Shown here: positions 43,821 to 56,600 of the stretch, one piece after another
Position numbering within the stretch: the stretch's first letter is position 1
How the letters are laid out: each line of letters starts with the position of its first letter
Assembly (NCBI GenBank): GCA_030512335.1
Contig: JAULSU010000007.1
Coordinates: 2,790,001-2,854,000 of the forward strand
Source: Immersiella caudata
Lineage: Eukaryota; Ascomycota; Sordariomycetes; Sordariales; Lasiosphaeriaceae
DNA length: 64,000 nt
Direction of reading: 5' to 3'
Position numbers and translations under genes: made by a program
Notes under the pieces: model-generated
Databases searched by the model: none
What the model saw: the letters and a program-made list of their open reading frames with translations, nothing else
What the model was told of the DNA's origin: nothing

Positions 43821-46800
43821 AGCGTCTGCTGTCTTGCGTTGACTCGGGATAAAAACCGGAAGGGCGAGGATCAAACTCAGTCGGTGCCGTGCACTTCTCT
43901 CTTTTCCTCGGAGCCAAGAACAAAAGGGAGGACGAAAGGGAGCAAAGAGGGGAGGAGAAAGGTGTGTGGCCGCAAGACTTATTTTGACCTTTTCCCAGAA
44001 AGGGGGAGGGGAGCAGAGGTAAAAGAAAAAGGAAACCCCTCATATGTATGTATACAACCTCAAATTCGTCTACCGTTCCTAGGTCCATCCCCTTCCCCTG
44101 CTCGCACTCTATCCCCCCTCTCGAGGTCCGACTACTCGGTACCATTATCACCAACGTCGCGTCGTGTCCAGCCAGCCAGCAAGCAAGGACAAGGTACACA
44201 ACATGCCACTCCCACGTACCTACCAATCTGGGAATGGAAATGCAACCGAGTGCCGCCCCATACAATGTATCTCCACGTCACTCCCCCAGGTTTAAACACG
44301 ACCGAGATCCCGCGCGAATCACATCCATCGCAGTACGGCCCGACCGACGAGTGGAACAGACGCACCCTGTATGTATGTACGTGCCATCGGCCATAAGCAC
44401 ACCGAGGACGACTGGACTGGGCTGGGCCCCTCGCGGACAGGATACACGGTAGACCAACCTCGATGTATTGTCAATCAGCGTAACCTTAGAACGGGATATA
44501 TGAGGGGTAAAGCGATCATCCCTGATCCCGGCCATTCTGAGAGGAGGAATTGTCCTGTGTGCATCTGCGAGCTCGCAAAGTGAGTTGTTACATCCCGGAT
44601 GAAAGGGAACGATCGGGATATAATGACCCCGAGATCGACGAGGTTCGCGGGGGGATAATTTCGCGGGCCATGAACGATGCTCTTGGTCAGAGGTCACTTG
44701 CCATTTTACTCCCTCTGGTGCCCGAACTCGCCGTTAGTGATCCACAAAGACAAACAAAACAATTGGAGGAAATGGAGAAAGCAGTTTATACAAACAGTGG
44801 ACCATCGCAGCGCCGCATGTCACTGACACCTCGATGCCAAGTCTCGAATTGTAGATCTTCACTCGTGCGCTTGCAATATGGCAGCTAGAGCCAAGTCGGG
44901 AGTGGGCAGCGTGGAGTCGCACTCGCAGCGGTGCGGCATATAGCCTGAATACTTAATTCCGTTTCCGCAAGCTGTCTCTGATGATCATTGGTCCGCGAGG
45001 ATGCAAGACTGGGTCAGCGGAGAGCGAGAAGGGCGAGAAGAGCGGGAGAAACAGCCACAGGGCATGGCGTATCGGGCCTATTGTCGGTAATCGTGGAGCG
45101 AAGCGGCCAAGGGGTTGCCAGGGCGGGCGCTGCCATGTGTGGCGGCTTGGTGGCGGGCTCGGCGTGCGTGGAGGCGTCAATTGGCGCGCTTGGCTCTACA
45201 AATTCCCCGAGCCAAGCCTTGACCGTTGAAGTTGCCAGGGCAAATTGCTGCTTCAAGCCACACTCGGCTCTCATTGCAGCGCACATGAGTGCCGAATACT
45301 GGCCATAGTGATAGGATAAAGTGGTCGCGGGATCCAGACCGAAGTGGCCTCTCGCCGTTCGACCTCAATAAAGCGCTGCAGCGTTGTGATCTCCCAACAA
45401 CCCGAGACAGAGGGATTGCCCTTGCGCATGGCTGCACGGAGACGTCGAGAACGACACAGGAACTGTGTCTTGACCCAACAGTGACTTCCCAGAAGTTTAA
45501 CTTGCAGGAAGAAGGGCATCTTTGATGCTTGCGAGCCAAATCCGGGAATTGGAGAAGGTTCTCACATTGGCGAAACAAGACCGGGCAGGCCCACATGTTG
45601 CCCGTCTTACGACCGTTCCAGCTTATACCCGAAGCCCAAGTGATGCGCCCCGCTTGAAGTCTCGACACCGCCATATCGTCGATGTGATACGGGACGGCCG
45701 AATTGCAACCGGACCAGAGTGTCGCAACGGTGTCTTTGACGGCGGGTAGACGGGACTAGGGCTGTCGCTGTAGGTAGTCGGACCTTCATGATGCTTTTCG
45801 GCATCTTTGCGTGTTATCTGCTGCAGCCACAATAGCTTCAGGGGCTCCAAGCGGTGTGCCCAGACGCGAGTTTGGCCAAAAGGAACAGATATCCGAGCAC
45901 GCGCCGCCCGGCGAGAGCACCAGTGCGGATGCCGGGCCGGTCTGACCTTGTCAGTCTGCACCCCGCCTTTAGGGGAGGGTCAGCGGCATATCTGCGGCCC
46001 AGCACCAATAAATCGAATCACGGGTCGCAGGTGGATGTGGTAAGCAGGTTGCGAGGCGGCCACTCATAAGCTCTGCGCTGCCGGCATATTTTGCGCCATT
46101 GCAACTCGACCTGAACTCCGAGCCTCAAGGACGTGTTCCGAGCCTCGAGCAACAGCAATCTTGTGAGACGCGACCTTGCGAGAAGTCCGAGTTGATGGGA
46201 AAAACGCGCTAGAATATAGGCGGTAAGGGGAAAGAATTCTGAACGGAGCGCTTAAAGCCAAGTTGGAAAGGGGGGATATGTGAAAACTGGCAGGAGAGAT
46301 TGAATCGAGTATCACGCGTTGGCTACCCAATGCCAGCCACTAGCCACGGTATTGGTCGCATAGACAGGACCGGTGGAGGGAAATGAACAAGATGACCGAG
46401 CTGTGGTAGGGCCGCTGTGCGTTGCGAAGGCAGACCGATGCTGTGACCTTCCACGTCCCGGCCAAACGAGCCCTTCGGGAGCCGGTAATCTGGAGGCTTC
46501 GGCCTGCGAATGGTCCGAACATGGCCAAAGCCTGCCCGCCAATGCTTGCCCGGGCCGGACTGGGTGGGGGCGCCCGAAGCCGCCAGAGCAGACCTGGTTT
46601 GTTTCGAACTGACAGCTTGGCGAAACGGGTGCCCGTCCCGGGAGACGGCAGTCCGCCGACGACGGCGATCTAGCACCGCAACTCCATGGTTAAAGCCATC
46701 GACCCTGTAAACCACACTGTATCAGCAATATCTCTTGTGACTGTCTGCTCTGCCTGTTTGCAGTCCGTAGGCGCTCCTGCGTGATGAAGGGGCCGAGAAC

Positions 46801-49800
46801 CATCGCACACACAGTAGCCATCGTCACCGTCGAGCGGCAATCTAAGAATATCCACGGAAGCGAGCCCTGAAACGAAAAGGAGCTCTGCGTGGTAGCGTAG
46901 ATGGCGTTGGTGATGTTGGTGATGCCGGCGACGATGGCAGAACTGAACCCCATGGATGCTTCCATTCCTCATCAATTGGAGCGATCCGCTGATGATGAGC
47001 TGGCGGCACGCGCTGGGGGGTGGCTGAGCGCCAAAGGTTCGCGGCCTCGACGTTGAGAGGAAGGATGCAAGATTCGAAACACCTCGGAATGTCTCTGCTT
47101 GCAGCTGCCATCTGAAGCAATCTGCCATCTGCACTTCATCGTGTTCCAGGTTCGCCGTTTGGGTGCGATGGGCGAATGGGAGACGGGCGACCCCAAGCCG
47201 AAGCACCCCAACACTCTTCGCCGGCGCGGCAACGAAGATGATCTGCTTTGCAGGCGGTACCTGGCAGGGTGGGAGGCGTGTTTCGGACGACAAAGGTATT
47301 GCCTCGACAAAAAGAAGAGAAGAGATACCTGGGTTCGGGAAGCAGGATCGCTTGGGGCGGACCAATGAGAGCCGCCAAGGGACCCAGGCACGTGCGCCAC
47401 ACCAAAATTAGCAGGCGAGATCCAGCCGCTTGACGCCCTCAAATGAATGCAGAGGTTGACGCGCGCGTCCAGAACAACTTTCCTGGGCGACTAAACACCT
47501 CCTCTGCCCAGGCACTTCTCGTCTCCGCCAACGGTCCAGAGCAGCCAATTGCACGGCTCGGGAGTTCCCAACGATGCTAAGTCTCCCATTTTGCCCCGTT
47601 TCATCTCATTTGGCTACTTTCGGACGCGCGCTGTCATTTGACTGTGGGCGAGCTCTCATTTCGGGGCATTGGAGTTTGAAGTTGACGCTGGAGCCGGAGC
47701 GTGTCCGCACCGCACCAGCCGTCCAGTGAGCGCTCAGTTAGCGCTCGCGCAAGGCTAGTCGCCCTCCACCCCGCGGTTATGCTCTGCCGTCGCTTCCACC
47801 CACTCCCGTCGTCCCGCTTCCATCTCATCCCGCCACTAACCCTCACAAACCTGCTTCTACCGCGGAGAGCAATCTCGCATCTGCTCCTACAGCTAACCCT
47901 CACACACACTGTTACCCAGGAGCTCCTCTCACTTTTGCCGTTGGCTGCAATGCTGCCCCCAGGTTGTGCGATGTGCGAGCCTTCATAATTTCGTTGGCGA
48001 ATTTTGCCGTCGTCGTCGCGATACGCTCGCTGCCTCCCTCCCGACTTGTCGCGCGCGAGAGCGCCCGCACAGACTCTGCCGCCCCCGAATCTCGTGGGTT
48101 TCTTGCATTCGCACGCATTTCTCATCTCAATTGTTTCGTCTTGGATGTTTCAAGCATCTCTCGGATACCGATCTGTCGGGTCGGTGGAACTATTCCAGAC
48201 GAGCCTGACTGAGGTTGGCCTCGCCCGCCGGGTGGCCCTTTGGCGGGCAGCGTGGACGGGGGGCGATGCCCTGGCTGCATCGCGAGTGCGCCCAGCCGGG
48301 GCCTCGAAAACTGGCTCTTTGATGTTTTGTTTCCTCGTGCTCCCTTGGTGTTTCCATCGGGCGGGCCCAGCGGCAGCCATCGGGTTGCGCTGTACCGAGA
48401 CCTGACGACCACGCTGGCCACAAGTTCCACGGGCAGCATGAAAACATGGCATTGCCCCGCAAACAACCAGCATAGAGGGAGCAGAGAGCCACAGGGTCGT
48501 TGCTATTGTGAGCACGGAGCACGGCCATATGTCGTGCGGCAAGGCGACTTGGTGTTGTTACCGCACAAGGCTGGCGGCGGCTAACCCTCTGCCAGCGAGC
48601 CGCTTGCATTGGTCGCCTTTGCTATTTTTGCCCTGGCCACCCCTGCATGTCTTCCGCTCCCGCGCTCCCGCATTGGGGTATCCCTTCAACGGCAGCTCCT
48701 CTCGCTGCTCGCTGCCCACTGTCTGTGGAGCCGACGCGGTACCTGCTGCCACGCCCGATTTCCTGGCGCTGGTGAGGTTGCGGCACAGTACGGATCGTCT
48801 TTCTCGCTCGTTCCCGCCAAGCGAACAGTGCTACGCCAGATCGCATCCACGCATCCATGCCCGTGGCGGTTCCCGGGGTATGGGGCTACTGGTAATTTCC
48901 TCATAGCTTCTAGTTCGCCGCTCCGTGGTGTTGCCGCCCGCCTGGACGCTGCGTTGCTGCTTTTGCCGGCAGTCTGGTGCTGGTAGCCATGGATCGCTAC
49001 GCCCATGTCCCCCGGCCTTGGCTGCGAGAAGCTCGACCCCCCCTGCTTGGGTCGCCTTCCGCTACTCTTACACTTATATGCTAGCCGCCCTCCAACGAGG
49101 CCATCTTTGGACAACCACCGTCCCCACATGACAAGGCCGCCTTTGTAGCCGCCCGCCTTCAGACAGACGCCATTCCGAAACCCCGTCAGCCATCCACAGA
49201 GGCCGATTCCTGCTCCATGAGCATTTTCAGATACACTCCTCAGTTTCGAGACCACTGTTTGTTGTCAACAGTACCTTGGTACCTCGTTTCAGATTGCTAC
49301 CCCGGCCCACCTGCATCCCAAAGAACCGGGGAGCATCATCATCGACTAGTCCTCCGTCTTTGTTTCTATCTTAGTCCTCACCTCCTGCATCGAGAGACCT
49401 CTATAAGTCGACCGTCCCCGTCCGACCGACTACCAGCCTCTCCTTCAGTCCCCCAAGCCCACCAGACCCGCCGCCTCCCGACCCAATCATCCTTCCACTT
49501 TTCTTCACTTTTCTTTCTCGTCTTCGTCTCTCGTCTTCCTTTACGACCTCTCGTTTAGCCCGCCCTTCGTTTGATACGAAACGCCGGCTGCGCAACCGCT
49601 CTCCTACTTGTCTACATCGACTACCTCCTGGAGAGGTTATACGCGGAGACACAGCGGAGCACTCGGCATACTTTCCCGCCATCGCCTCTCACTAATAGGT
49701 AATCACCTTTGTAATCGGCCGAGACTCGACCTGCCGAGCCCGCTGCGACGTTCGTTTTTTCGTCTTCGCCCCGCTTTACCTCCGCATCCCTCCTACCGAC

Positions 49801-49849
49801 AGGAGGAAAGAAGCAAAAGCTCAGTCTCTGAGCAGCCTTTCATTGGACC
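43821..49849. other. Six-kilobase region without a recognisable gene
   Basis: It comprises the transporter promoter (next to 43821) and, from about 47.7 kb, a plus-strand C/T-rich stretch that is probably a long leader and promoter of the Myb-type gene at 49850. Between them, frames exceed 200 codons (46670-47365 minus) but lack domain signal and have Arg/Ser-rich shadow composition. A 91-codon minus frame starting with ATG at 46965 (MEASMGFSSAIVAG) is mildly hydrophobic and could be a small protein, but has nothing else to support it. No tRNA, rRNA or repeat was found by eye. Confidence 0.45.
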
Positions 49850-50929
49850 ATGCCCAAGTTGACTCGCCCGCCGAGTCATCATCAATACCAACCCCCGATC
49901 CCCGTCTCCCTCTCCCAAACCGCCGCCAGCATGTCGTATTACCCGACACGGCAGGTGCCCAACTTTTACGACCCCATGGCCTCCTCGGCCGCCGCTCCGA
50001 TGGCCATGCCCTCGTACGATGCCTACGCAGTCAGCGCCGTCCCCCCGCTGCAGATTCCCAACACCAACACGGGAATGGGCGGCCCCGTCGGGCCCCCACT
50101 CCCCGCCCAACACCGTGCCTCATCCGGTGCGTGGAATCAGGAGGACGATCGGGCACTGCTGCAACTGCGCGCCATGGGCAAGAACTGGAACCAGATCCAG
50201 CGCGATGCCTTCCCTGGCAAGACCGGCAACGCGTGTCGGAAACGGCACGAGCGTCTCATGGAGCGACGCGGCCAAAACGACTTTGACAACAGAAAGCTCG
50301 AACGACTCAGTAAGGAGTATATGAGCATGCGCAAGGAGATCTGGACGCCGCTCGCCCAACGCTGCGGGGAGAAGTGGAACGTCGTCGAGGCACAGGTTCG
50401 TTACTACCCATCCCCATTTCCCTCCAATCCTATTGGCGTGTCGTCCCGAGCCTAACTCTTTGCCATCAAACAGTGCATGTCCAATGGCCTCAAGAACATC
50501 CAAGCCCACGCGCGGGCCTACGCTCGGCGGGAACGCCTCGAGTCCGGCCAGCCTCTCACGGCATACGATGACGACAGCGGCATCTCGGGCATCGGCCTGA
50601 CGCCCATCGACGACGTCCCCGAGCAATCCTACAGCAGCCCTGAGTCCAACTCTGGGGCCAACTCCACTCCGGGTGGCAGCTCCAACGCGGGCTCTACCCA
50701 CCACCACACATCCTTCAGCAGCATGCATCAGGGCCACCAAAGCTATCAGACATACCATGGTTACCCACCGCAGCACGGCTATAGCAACAGCGTCTCCAGC
50801 ACCGGCACCGCTGGCTACCAGCCGCAGGCGTCCTCCAGCCAGGGCACTAGCCCATACATGGGACACAATAACCGTTTACCAAGCGTGGGTGAGATGGGCA
50901 TCAACTCGCTCATCAACCGCGGGCAATAA
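49850..50929 (+). CDS. Myb/SANT-type DNA-binding protein
   Basis: Probable transcription factor. Exons 49850-50395 and 50474-50929 join through a 78-nt intron (GTTCGT...AACAG), giving 333 aa. The ATG at 49850 opens MPKLTRPPSHH; an alternative start at 49931 (MSYYPTRQV) would remove 27 residues. The Myb repeat is at about 93-137 (GAWNQEDDRALLQLRAMGKNWNQIQRDAF, then GKTGNACRKRH), with three helices and the spaced tryptophans. A second, weaker helical repeat follows (EIWTPLAQRCGEKWNVVEAQ) and is interrupted by the intron. The remainder is Ser/Gly/Gln/Tyr-rich and disordered, a typical activation-type tail. The very long pyrimidine-rich upstream region suggests a regulated leader. Confidence 0.87.
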
Positions 50930-52059
50930 ACAACCGGTTAACCATCTTTTCTTTGGTCTACAACTATATACCCCACCAAGTTCTCCACACTCCTTCTTCA
51001 CCCATTATTATTTTAATTACTTTGTCATTCCTTACCCCCTCAAAATCCGGAGTCGGCTTGGATGGAGCACAGTAGCACAGTAGCACAACAGCACAACAGC
51101 ACAACAGCACAACATCACTATTACGAATCGCACGACATTATTCCTTCTTCCTCGTCTTTGACTTATACGGGCGCTCGGTGTTGTGGGGCACTAGCACAGG
51201 GGGGATTTATACGGCGTTTGGTCTGTCATTTTTATTGGCTGGCGTTGGCGGTTTGGGAATCAAATCCTTGTTGGGAGCATGGGGGGGCCTGGCAGCGGCA
51301 TCGCGCTTACACGCACCAACCCACGCGCGTGGACGTCGCAGCCGCTTTGTCTGCGCCCGTCGGAGGGGGGGACTCAAAAGGGGTGGCTATGGTTGATTGG
51401 GAACTTCCACGGGAATTTCGTTTTTGTCTTGGTCATTTTTCTTCTTCTTCCTGGTCATCTGAACTAGAGCGGAGGGACTTTTTCTTTTCTTCTCTCCATT
51501 TTCTATTCCCATTTTTCTTTTTTTGGGGGGCTTCCGTCGGATGCTGCTACATGACACAAATAATGGGCACGCACGCAAGGCAGGCAGGGTTGGCTGAAAG
51601 AAAGGGACGAACGGGCGGACGGATGCATTTTTTCCTCTTTTTCCCCCTGTAACATTATGACGGGCTACCTATGTCTTTGATGATACCACAAGAGCGAAAG
51701 GGAGAGGCAGAAATGACTCGTGTCGTGGGCTAAACCTGAGTCAAGGGCGAATGATACATCAAGATGCAAATACAAAAAGTACAATGAAGATTTTCCCGAG
51801 CAGATTGCGGTGTGAAACCTGCTGGGGTGTGCTCAGATCGGATGGCAGGTTGGTGATGGATCCATTGGGACCAACAGCATGCAACAGACTCACTCGTCGC
51901 AATTCCGCAGAGACCAAAAACAGAGATGTGTTAGTGTACATAATAATAGAGGTACACTGTATTCCTACATCACTCACCGAGTTACCACAGGCCCGGGTAC
52001 CATTCCATCAGCAAAATCCGCGACCGGTCCCCCCCCCTCTATATGCAATGCATTCATCT
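50930..52059. other. Convergent 3' regions of the Myb gene and COX10
   Basis: It contains an 8-bp tandem repeat (51066-51113) and T-rich tracts (51475-51530) likely to be 3' UTR and terminator sequence. A 196-codon frame at 51062-51652 is repeat-derived at its start and lacks any domain. Confidence 0.5.
51066..51113 (+). repeat. Six-copy 8-bp tandem repeat
   Basis: Two copies of AGCACAGT are followed by four copies of AGCACAAC without interruption. It lies about 137 bp after the Myb gene's stop codon, probably inside its 3' UTR. Confidence 0.95.
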
Positions 52060-53628
52060 CTACCACTTCACAACGGTTGGAACGGGTGTGGGCTCTTCCT
52101 CGTCCTCATCCTCCCACTCTTCTTCCTCATCGGGCTCCCCAATCACACTCCTCCACACCCGCTGCCACATTCCCTTCTTCTGCGCCAGCGCCAACACCAT
52201 CACCACAGGCAAATGCCACACACTAGCCCAAAACAGCCCCTTGGCACTCCCCTTGTGCCCCTCGTGCCTCCAGAACTTGACCGCCTCCGCGACCAACCAC
52301 GCATTCACCGGCAGACTTGTAACTGCAAAGCTCCACTCCGTGACGCCCACTGCGCATAGGCCGACGCAGAGAGGGATGAATACCAGACTGTAGCGTAGCG
52401 CCACGCGGGAGTTCCTGGCGGGGTTGACCCAAGCCAGCATGCGTAGACCAGCAGCCTTGTACTCCTCGCGGATGCCCCAGGAGAGGGGCATGAAGTGGGG
52501 GAACTGCCATGCGAAGAGCACACCAGCGAAGAGCCACCCGCCATATGAAGAACCGTCTGCGGCGAAGAGGAGCTCCCGCCAGGTGCCATCGGCTGTGGCG
52601 GATTCGCCTGCCGCTGCGGCCCAGCCCATGAGAGGGGGGATACCACCAATGATGGCGCCAACCCAGGTGTTGAGGGTTGAGATGCGCTTGAGCGGGGTAT
52701 ACGCGCCAGCATATAGGGCGATGTTGGTGGCGCCGAGGAAGGCAACCGTGGGGTTGACACCGAGGTAGAGAGAGCCGGTGCCGGCAACGGCGCAAGTGGC
52801 AGCGAAGAAAACAGCGGCGCGGGTGGTGAGGAGGCGGCGGACGAGGGGGCGGGAACGGGTACGGGACATTTTGGCGTCGGTGTCGCGCTCGTAGAGCATA
52901 TTAAGAGCATTGGCGGAGGCCGAGCAGAGGGTAGTGCCGGCGGTGAGGAAGAGCAGGGTGAGCGGGGAGAGAGAGGGTGCCAGGGCGGGATCGAGGGCCG
53001 AGGCAGAGAGGAAGGCGGGTACGGGGTACAGGGCGTATGGTACCATGGCGGAGAGGACAACGAGGACGGTCAGTCGAGGCTTGGAGAGGGAAAGCATGGC
53101 CCCGAGCGTTCGTCGGAGGGAGGAAGCGGGGTGCCGGGCGGCGGCGCTGGCTAGCTGGGCTGACGCATCGAGCGGGAGGGTCGCGGTCGGCGCGTCGGAG
53201 GCGGATGAGGCTTCTCTTGCGGCATTGAGCTTTCGTAGTGCTTGCCGTCGGCGGTGCGGGAGAAGGCTGTTGATGTCATCCGGGGTCGCGAGCTCGGCAA
53301 CTACCGATTCGGCGGCGCGTGACTGCGGAGCTTCGGCGGAGCCAATTGATGCGGAACCGCTGGCAATGGTGGCCGTTGGTGCGGCTGCACCGTGTTGGGC
53401 TCTGTTGGAGCCATTGACTCGAGCGAGTAGGTTATTTGAGAGAAAGTAGCCGGCGCGGAACTGTTGAGGTTGAAGTGTTATGTTCGCGGCCGAGGCGCGG
53501 GACATGGGCGGCTTCGTAAAGAATCTCGGCCGCGGCGTGGTCTGCTGCCGCAGCAGGGCGCGCTGGGTGCATTGCCAGTAGGCATCTTCGAGAAGCTTGG
53601 GTCGGAGCCCAGGCATCGGCGGTCGCAT
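52060..53628 (-). CDS. COX10: Protoheme IX farnesyltransferase (heme O synthase), mitochondrial
   Basis: It converts heme B to heme O by farnesyl transfer in the inner mitochondrial membrane, the first step to heme A for cytochrome c oxidase. Single exon, 522 aa. The ATG at 53628 (MRPPMPGLRPKLLEDAYWQC) is preferred to an in-frame GTG six codons upstream. Residues 1-170 are an Arg/Ala/Ser-rich leader and linker. The UbiA prenyltransferase core follows: LSLSKPRLTVLVVLSAMVPY, then the first Asp-rich motif NMLYERDTDAKMSRTRSRPL, the second YTPLKRISTLNTWVGAIIGG, and WQFPHFMPLSW. Several membrane helices are visible. The C-terminus is a strongly acidic tail (EPDEEEEWEDEDEEEPT). No defect is seen. 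Confidence 0.96.
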   Translation of the reverse strand: MRPPMPGLRPKLLEDAYWQCTQRALLRQQTTPRPRFFTKPPMSRASAANITLQPQQFRAGYFLSNNLLARVNGSNRAQHGAAAPTATIASGSASIGSAEAPQSRAAESVVAELATPDDINSLLPHRRRQALRKLNAAREASSASDAPTATLPLDASAQLASAAARHPASSLRRTLGAMLSLSKPRLTVLVVLSAMVPYALYPVPAFLSASALDPALAPSLSPLTLLFLTAGTTLCSASANALNMLYERDTDAKMSRTRSRPLVRRLLTTRAAVFFAATCAVAGTGSLYLGVNPTVAFLGATNIALYAGAYTPLKRISTLNTWVGAIIGGIPPLMGWAAAAGESATADGTWRELLFAADGSSYGGWLFAGVLFAWQFPHFMPLSWGIREEYKAAGLRMLAWVNPARNSRVALRYSLVFIPLCVGLCAVGVTEWSFAVTSLPVNAWLVAEAVKFWRHEGHKGSAKGLFWASVWHLPVVMVLALAQKKGMWQRVWRSVIGEPDEEEEWEDEDEEEPTPVPTVVKW

Positions 53629-56600
53629 CGTCAATATGTCGTTCACATGCCCGCCCGAATCGTCATCGTCGCCTCAATTGGCGTCGAAGCTCCAGGTTCT
53701 TCTTGTCGTGACTTCGTCACTAGCTAGGACAATTTTCGATGGGGTTGCGCTAGAGCAGTGGCTGCCACAGTGGCTGTGCCATCCAAATGTGGCGTGTGCT
53801 AGAGGGGTGTTTCTGAACCCAAATTGGAGCGCACTCCCACGCCAAGACGCAGTTCCGTTTTCAGCTTCGACGACAAACGAATGTTTCGCCCCACAACAGC
53901 ACCTCAGGATGATCACCAGCGTCCGGGAGCTGTCGTCAAACCCATCTCATGCATATTCTACGCAGCTCTAGAAGCCGAATACAGTATCATGACTTCGTTT
54001 CAGGTCAAAATGCGGTCAAGTCAGAGGAATCTCCTCCCTCCGGCGTCAAAACTGGAGCCCCGGCTGTCTAAGCGCCGTGGCAGCGCCAGCGAGTTGCATC
54101 AGGGACCTGGCGGCTAACCGCAGCGTACTGTCACTGCTGACGCTAGCCCAAAAACCTCAAGCCCGCCTCTGCCATTCTCGGTGGTGAATGACAAAGACGG
54201 TCAAGCCCTTCGCTATTTCTGTTCTGCGCTCATTTTGATCCTTCTCAACTCAGTTCGCCCCCGTTGGAAGCAGCAGCACTGGCTCACAGGATCCAGACTC
54301 GAAGCACGCCGTGTCACTTGTTTGACAGCCTCTCAGCGGTTCCTGGAACCAACAACTCTCCTGTAACTTGGGCAGCAGCTCCTGAATCAGCCACACCGCG
54401 GCACCGGTGCAGGTGCTGGCCAGTTATTGGTGGCCTTCATGGCGGAGCCGCGGCGTCGAAAGACAGATATAGTTGTCTGGGTTGAATCCGTCCCCGAAAC
54501 TTATCGGACCTGTGTCCAACTGCTGATTCAGCCGCTGTTCACCTTGGCGGAGTGATCATTTGATATCTTGTGGGTGATAGCGATGCACGGGATCCGCCGC
54601 TGCATTCGACATTGGCAGAGGTGAATTCTGCCATACGGTTGCATCCTTCGGTGCTACTGCCGTCTGTATGGGCGGCACCTCCGCACGGAGGTCAGGTACG
54701 GTGCTGTCACGGCTTGGTAGTGTTAGCCTCCTGACGGAGTCGGAGCGAGTTCTGAATGGCGATTCTCAGCCTCCCGGTTTTCGCAGCGGTTGAACCGCGA
54801 TGCTAGTGCCGAAAGCATTGGTATGGCTAGACTCCCCTCCATCACGCATGGAAGTGTGTCAATCAAAGAGCCTCCCTTTCCGTCTGAATCTGCATGAGTT
54901 CGAGCTGAGGTGGATCTCGATTGGCAAATTGTTGGGTGGGTGTTGTTGCCCGGACAAGTTGTTCCAGTTGTGGAACTTCTCCAGCAAGGAAGTCGTTTGA
55001 GCGCCTCGAGAGTCTAAACTTAAGGTAAATGACGGCCTGAGAGTGGACTGGAGGCAGATACATACCGTATGGAAATTCCCACCTTCCATTCAGGCTTCAT
55101 GTTCTCATCCTTGGTTTGATTTTGTTTTCGCCCTCTTCCTACAACCAGACAACAAGACACGAACTCCCAGAACGACCCCTTTACTCGTCGCTGCACTAAT
55201 TACGCTAACACAGCTGGTCTTTTCAATCATTGGGCCAATGCAATGCGGGCACCCGGTCACCGCATCATCACTCGGAAAGCCACTGAAAACAACGGGCCGT
55301 AGCAACTATTGAGCTTCGAGCATGAGGACAGCTCAGACTGTCTAGTCTGTCGAACCATTAAGCACAGTGAGTGACATGGTGTAATTGCGCCAACCTAAAT
55401 CCATACACAAATGAAGTCGGATTGAGCTAAAAGTTGAAAATATGGAATCAGGAGGCCATAAAACGGTATGTCAGGTTTTCGTATTTGTAAAAATAAGTTT
55501 GGAAAATTAAATGGCAGGAAGCGGTGAGGGGGTTGATGGCGAAGATCAGGAATCGATAATCCAGTCATCTGTTCTCGGCTGCGATTAGCCTGTTTATAAA
55601 TCACGCAATGGCCTCCTTCCGAACCGCTACCCAGGGATAACCACAGCTCACAGACGACGATATGACGGAAGCGTTCGGGTAAGGCATCGACGAGGTAGAA
55701 CGCGCGGTGTTAGAGATGAAGGCGATGGTGAGTTCCTGGCCCGAAGTTGAGTTTGAACAAGACCAGGATCTGCCAGGTATGTTCACATCAGCGCTAGACG
55801 GGTAATGCCTGTCGTGTGTCATGTTGTTGCTCTGCCTCGACGCTACGGAGTTGTGAACCCCCAAGACCTGTATGAGGGCGCTAATGGCTGATATGTTGCT
55901 CCCACCGTTGGCCGATGCCGGGCTATGTGGGCCGGAACTTTTCTTCGAGATGAGCGGCTGATCACTGTGCCGGTTTGCTGAACAACATTCAGTTGCCGCC
56001 TAGAAGCGCATTGTTGTAAGTAGGCCCAAGAAGGTTGCTTCAACGTGATTGTGCGGCGAAGATCCAGCTCAGTGATGGCCTCCCTCTTCGCTAATGAAAT
56101 TGTCGATCATGTTATCACAGATAGTGGCCTTTAAGCCCACATCGTCCAAGCCCAGGTGTTCGCAGGTGACCTCCCACATCTGGTCAAGAGACAGGGTGGC
56201 AAAGGTGGGCAGCCATGATGGCAAACAACCAGAGCTTGGGCATCACCCCACCGCCGACACATGGTGTAACAGGAGGCACCGAGGCGTCGAATTGGACCTC
56301 CGCATGTCCTGTCACAGCTCTGGGTGCTTCTTCCAGCAGTGTTCCTCGTCGTGGTCCGCGAGACCACTCTTGTCGTACGTGTAGGCGTTTGCCGGCAGGG
56401 CCAGCATGCCGTCTTCGGCCCGGGCGTGCAACTTGTGTCCTGTAGCAATTAAGGTCACATATATGTGCCGACTTGGAGATGATGTAGAGTTGAGGAAATC
56501 TTCTCAGAGCATTACCGTCACATGGAACCGTCTGCCTGGAACTGCAAATGAAGATAAGGTATTGAGCGATACTGAATGGCCTCAATTCCTAGAAAAAAGG

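Noticed and set aside
46670..47365. 231-codon minus-strand frame
   Set aside because: His/Arg-rich stretches and the lack of any motif suggest chance; a smaller overlapping ATG frame (46965-46690) is only mentioned in the spacer entry.
51062..51652. 196-codon plus-strand frame after the Myb gene
   Set aside because: It begins inside the 8-bp repeat and translates T-rich 3' UTR sequence.
55601..55864. Small minus-strand frame with Ser-rich text, considered as a possible RidA-like protein
   Set aside because: The conserved RidA residues are absent and the frame is short and low in complexity.
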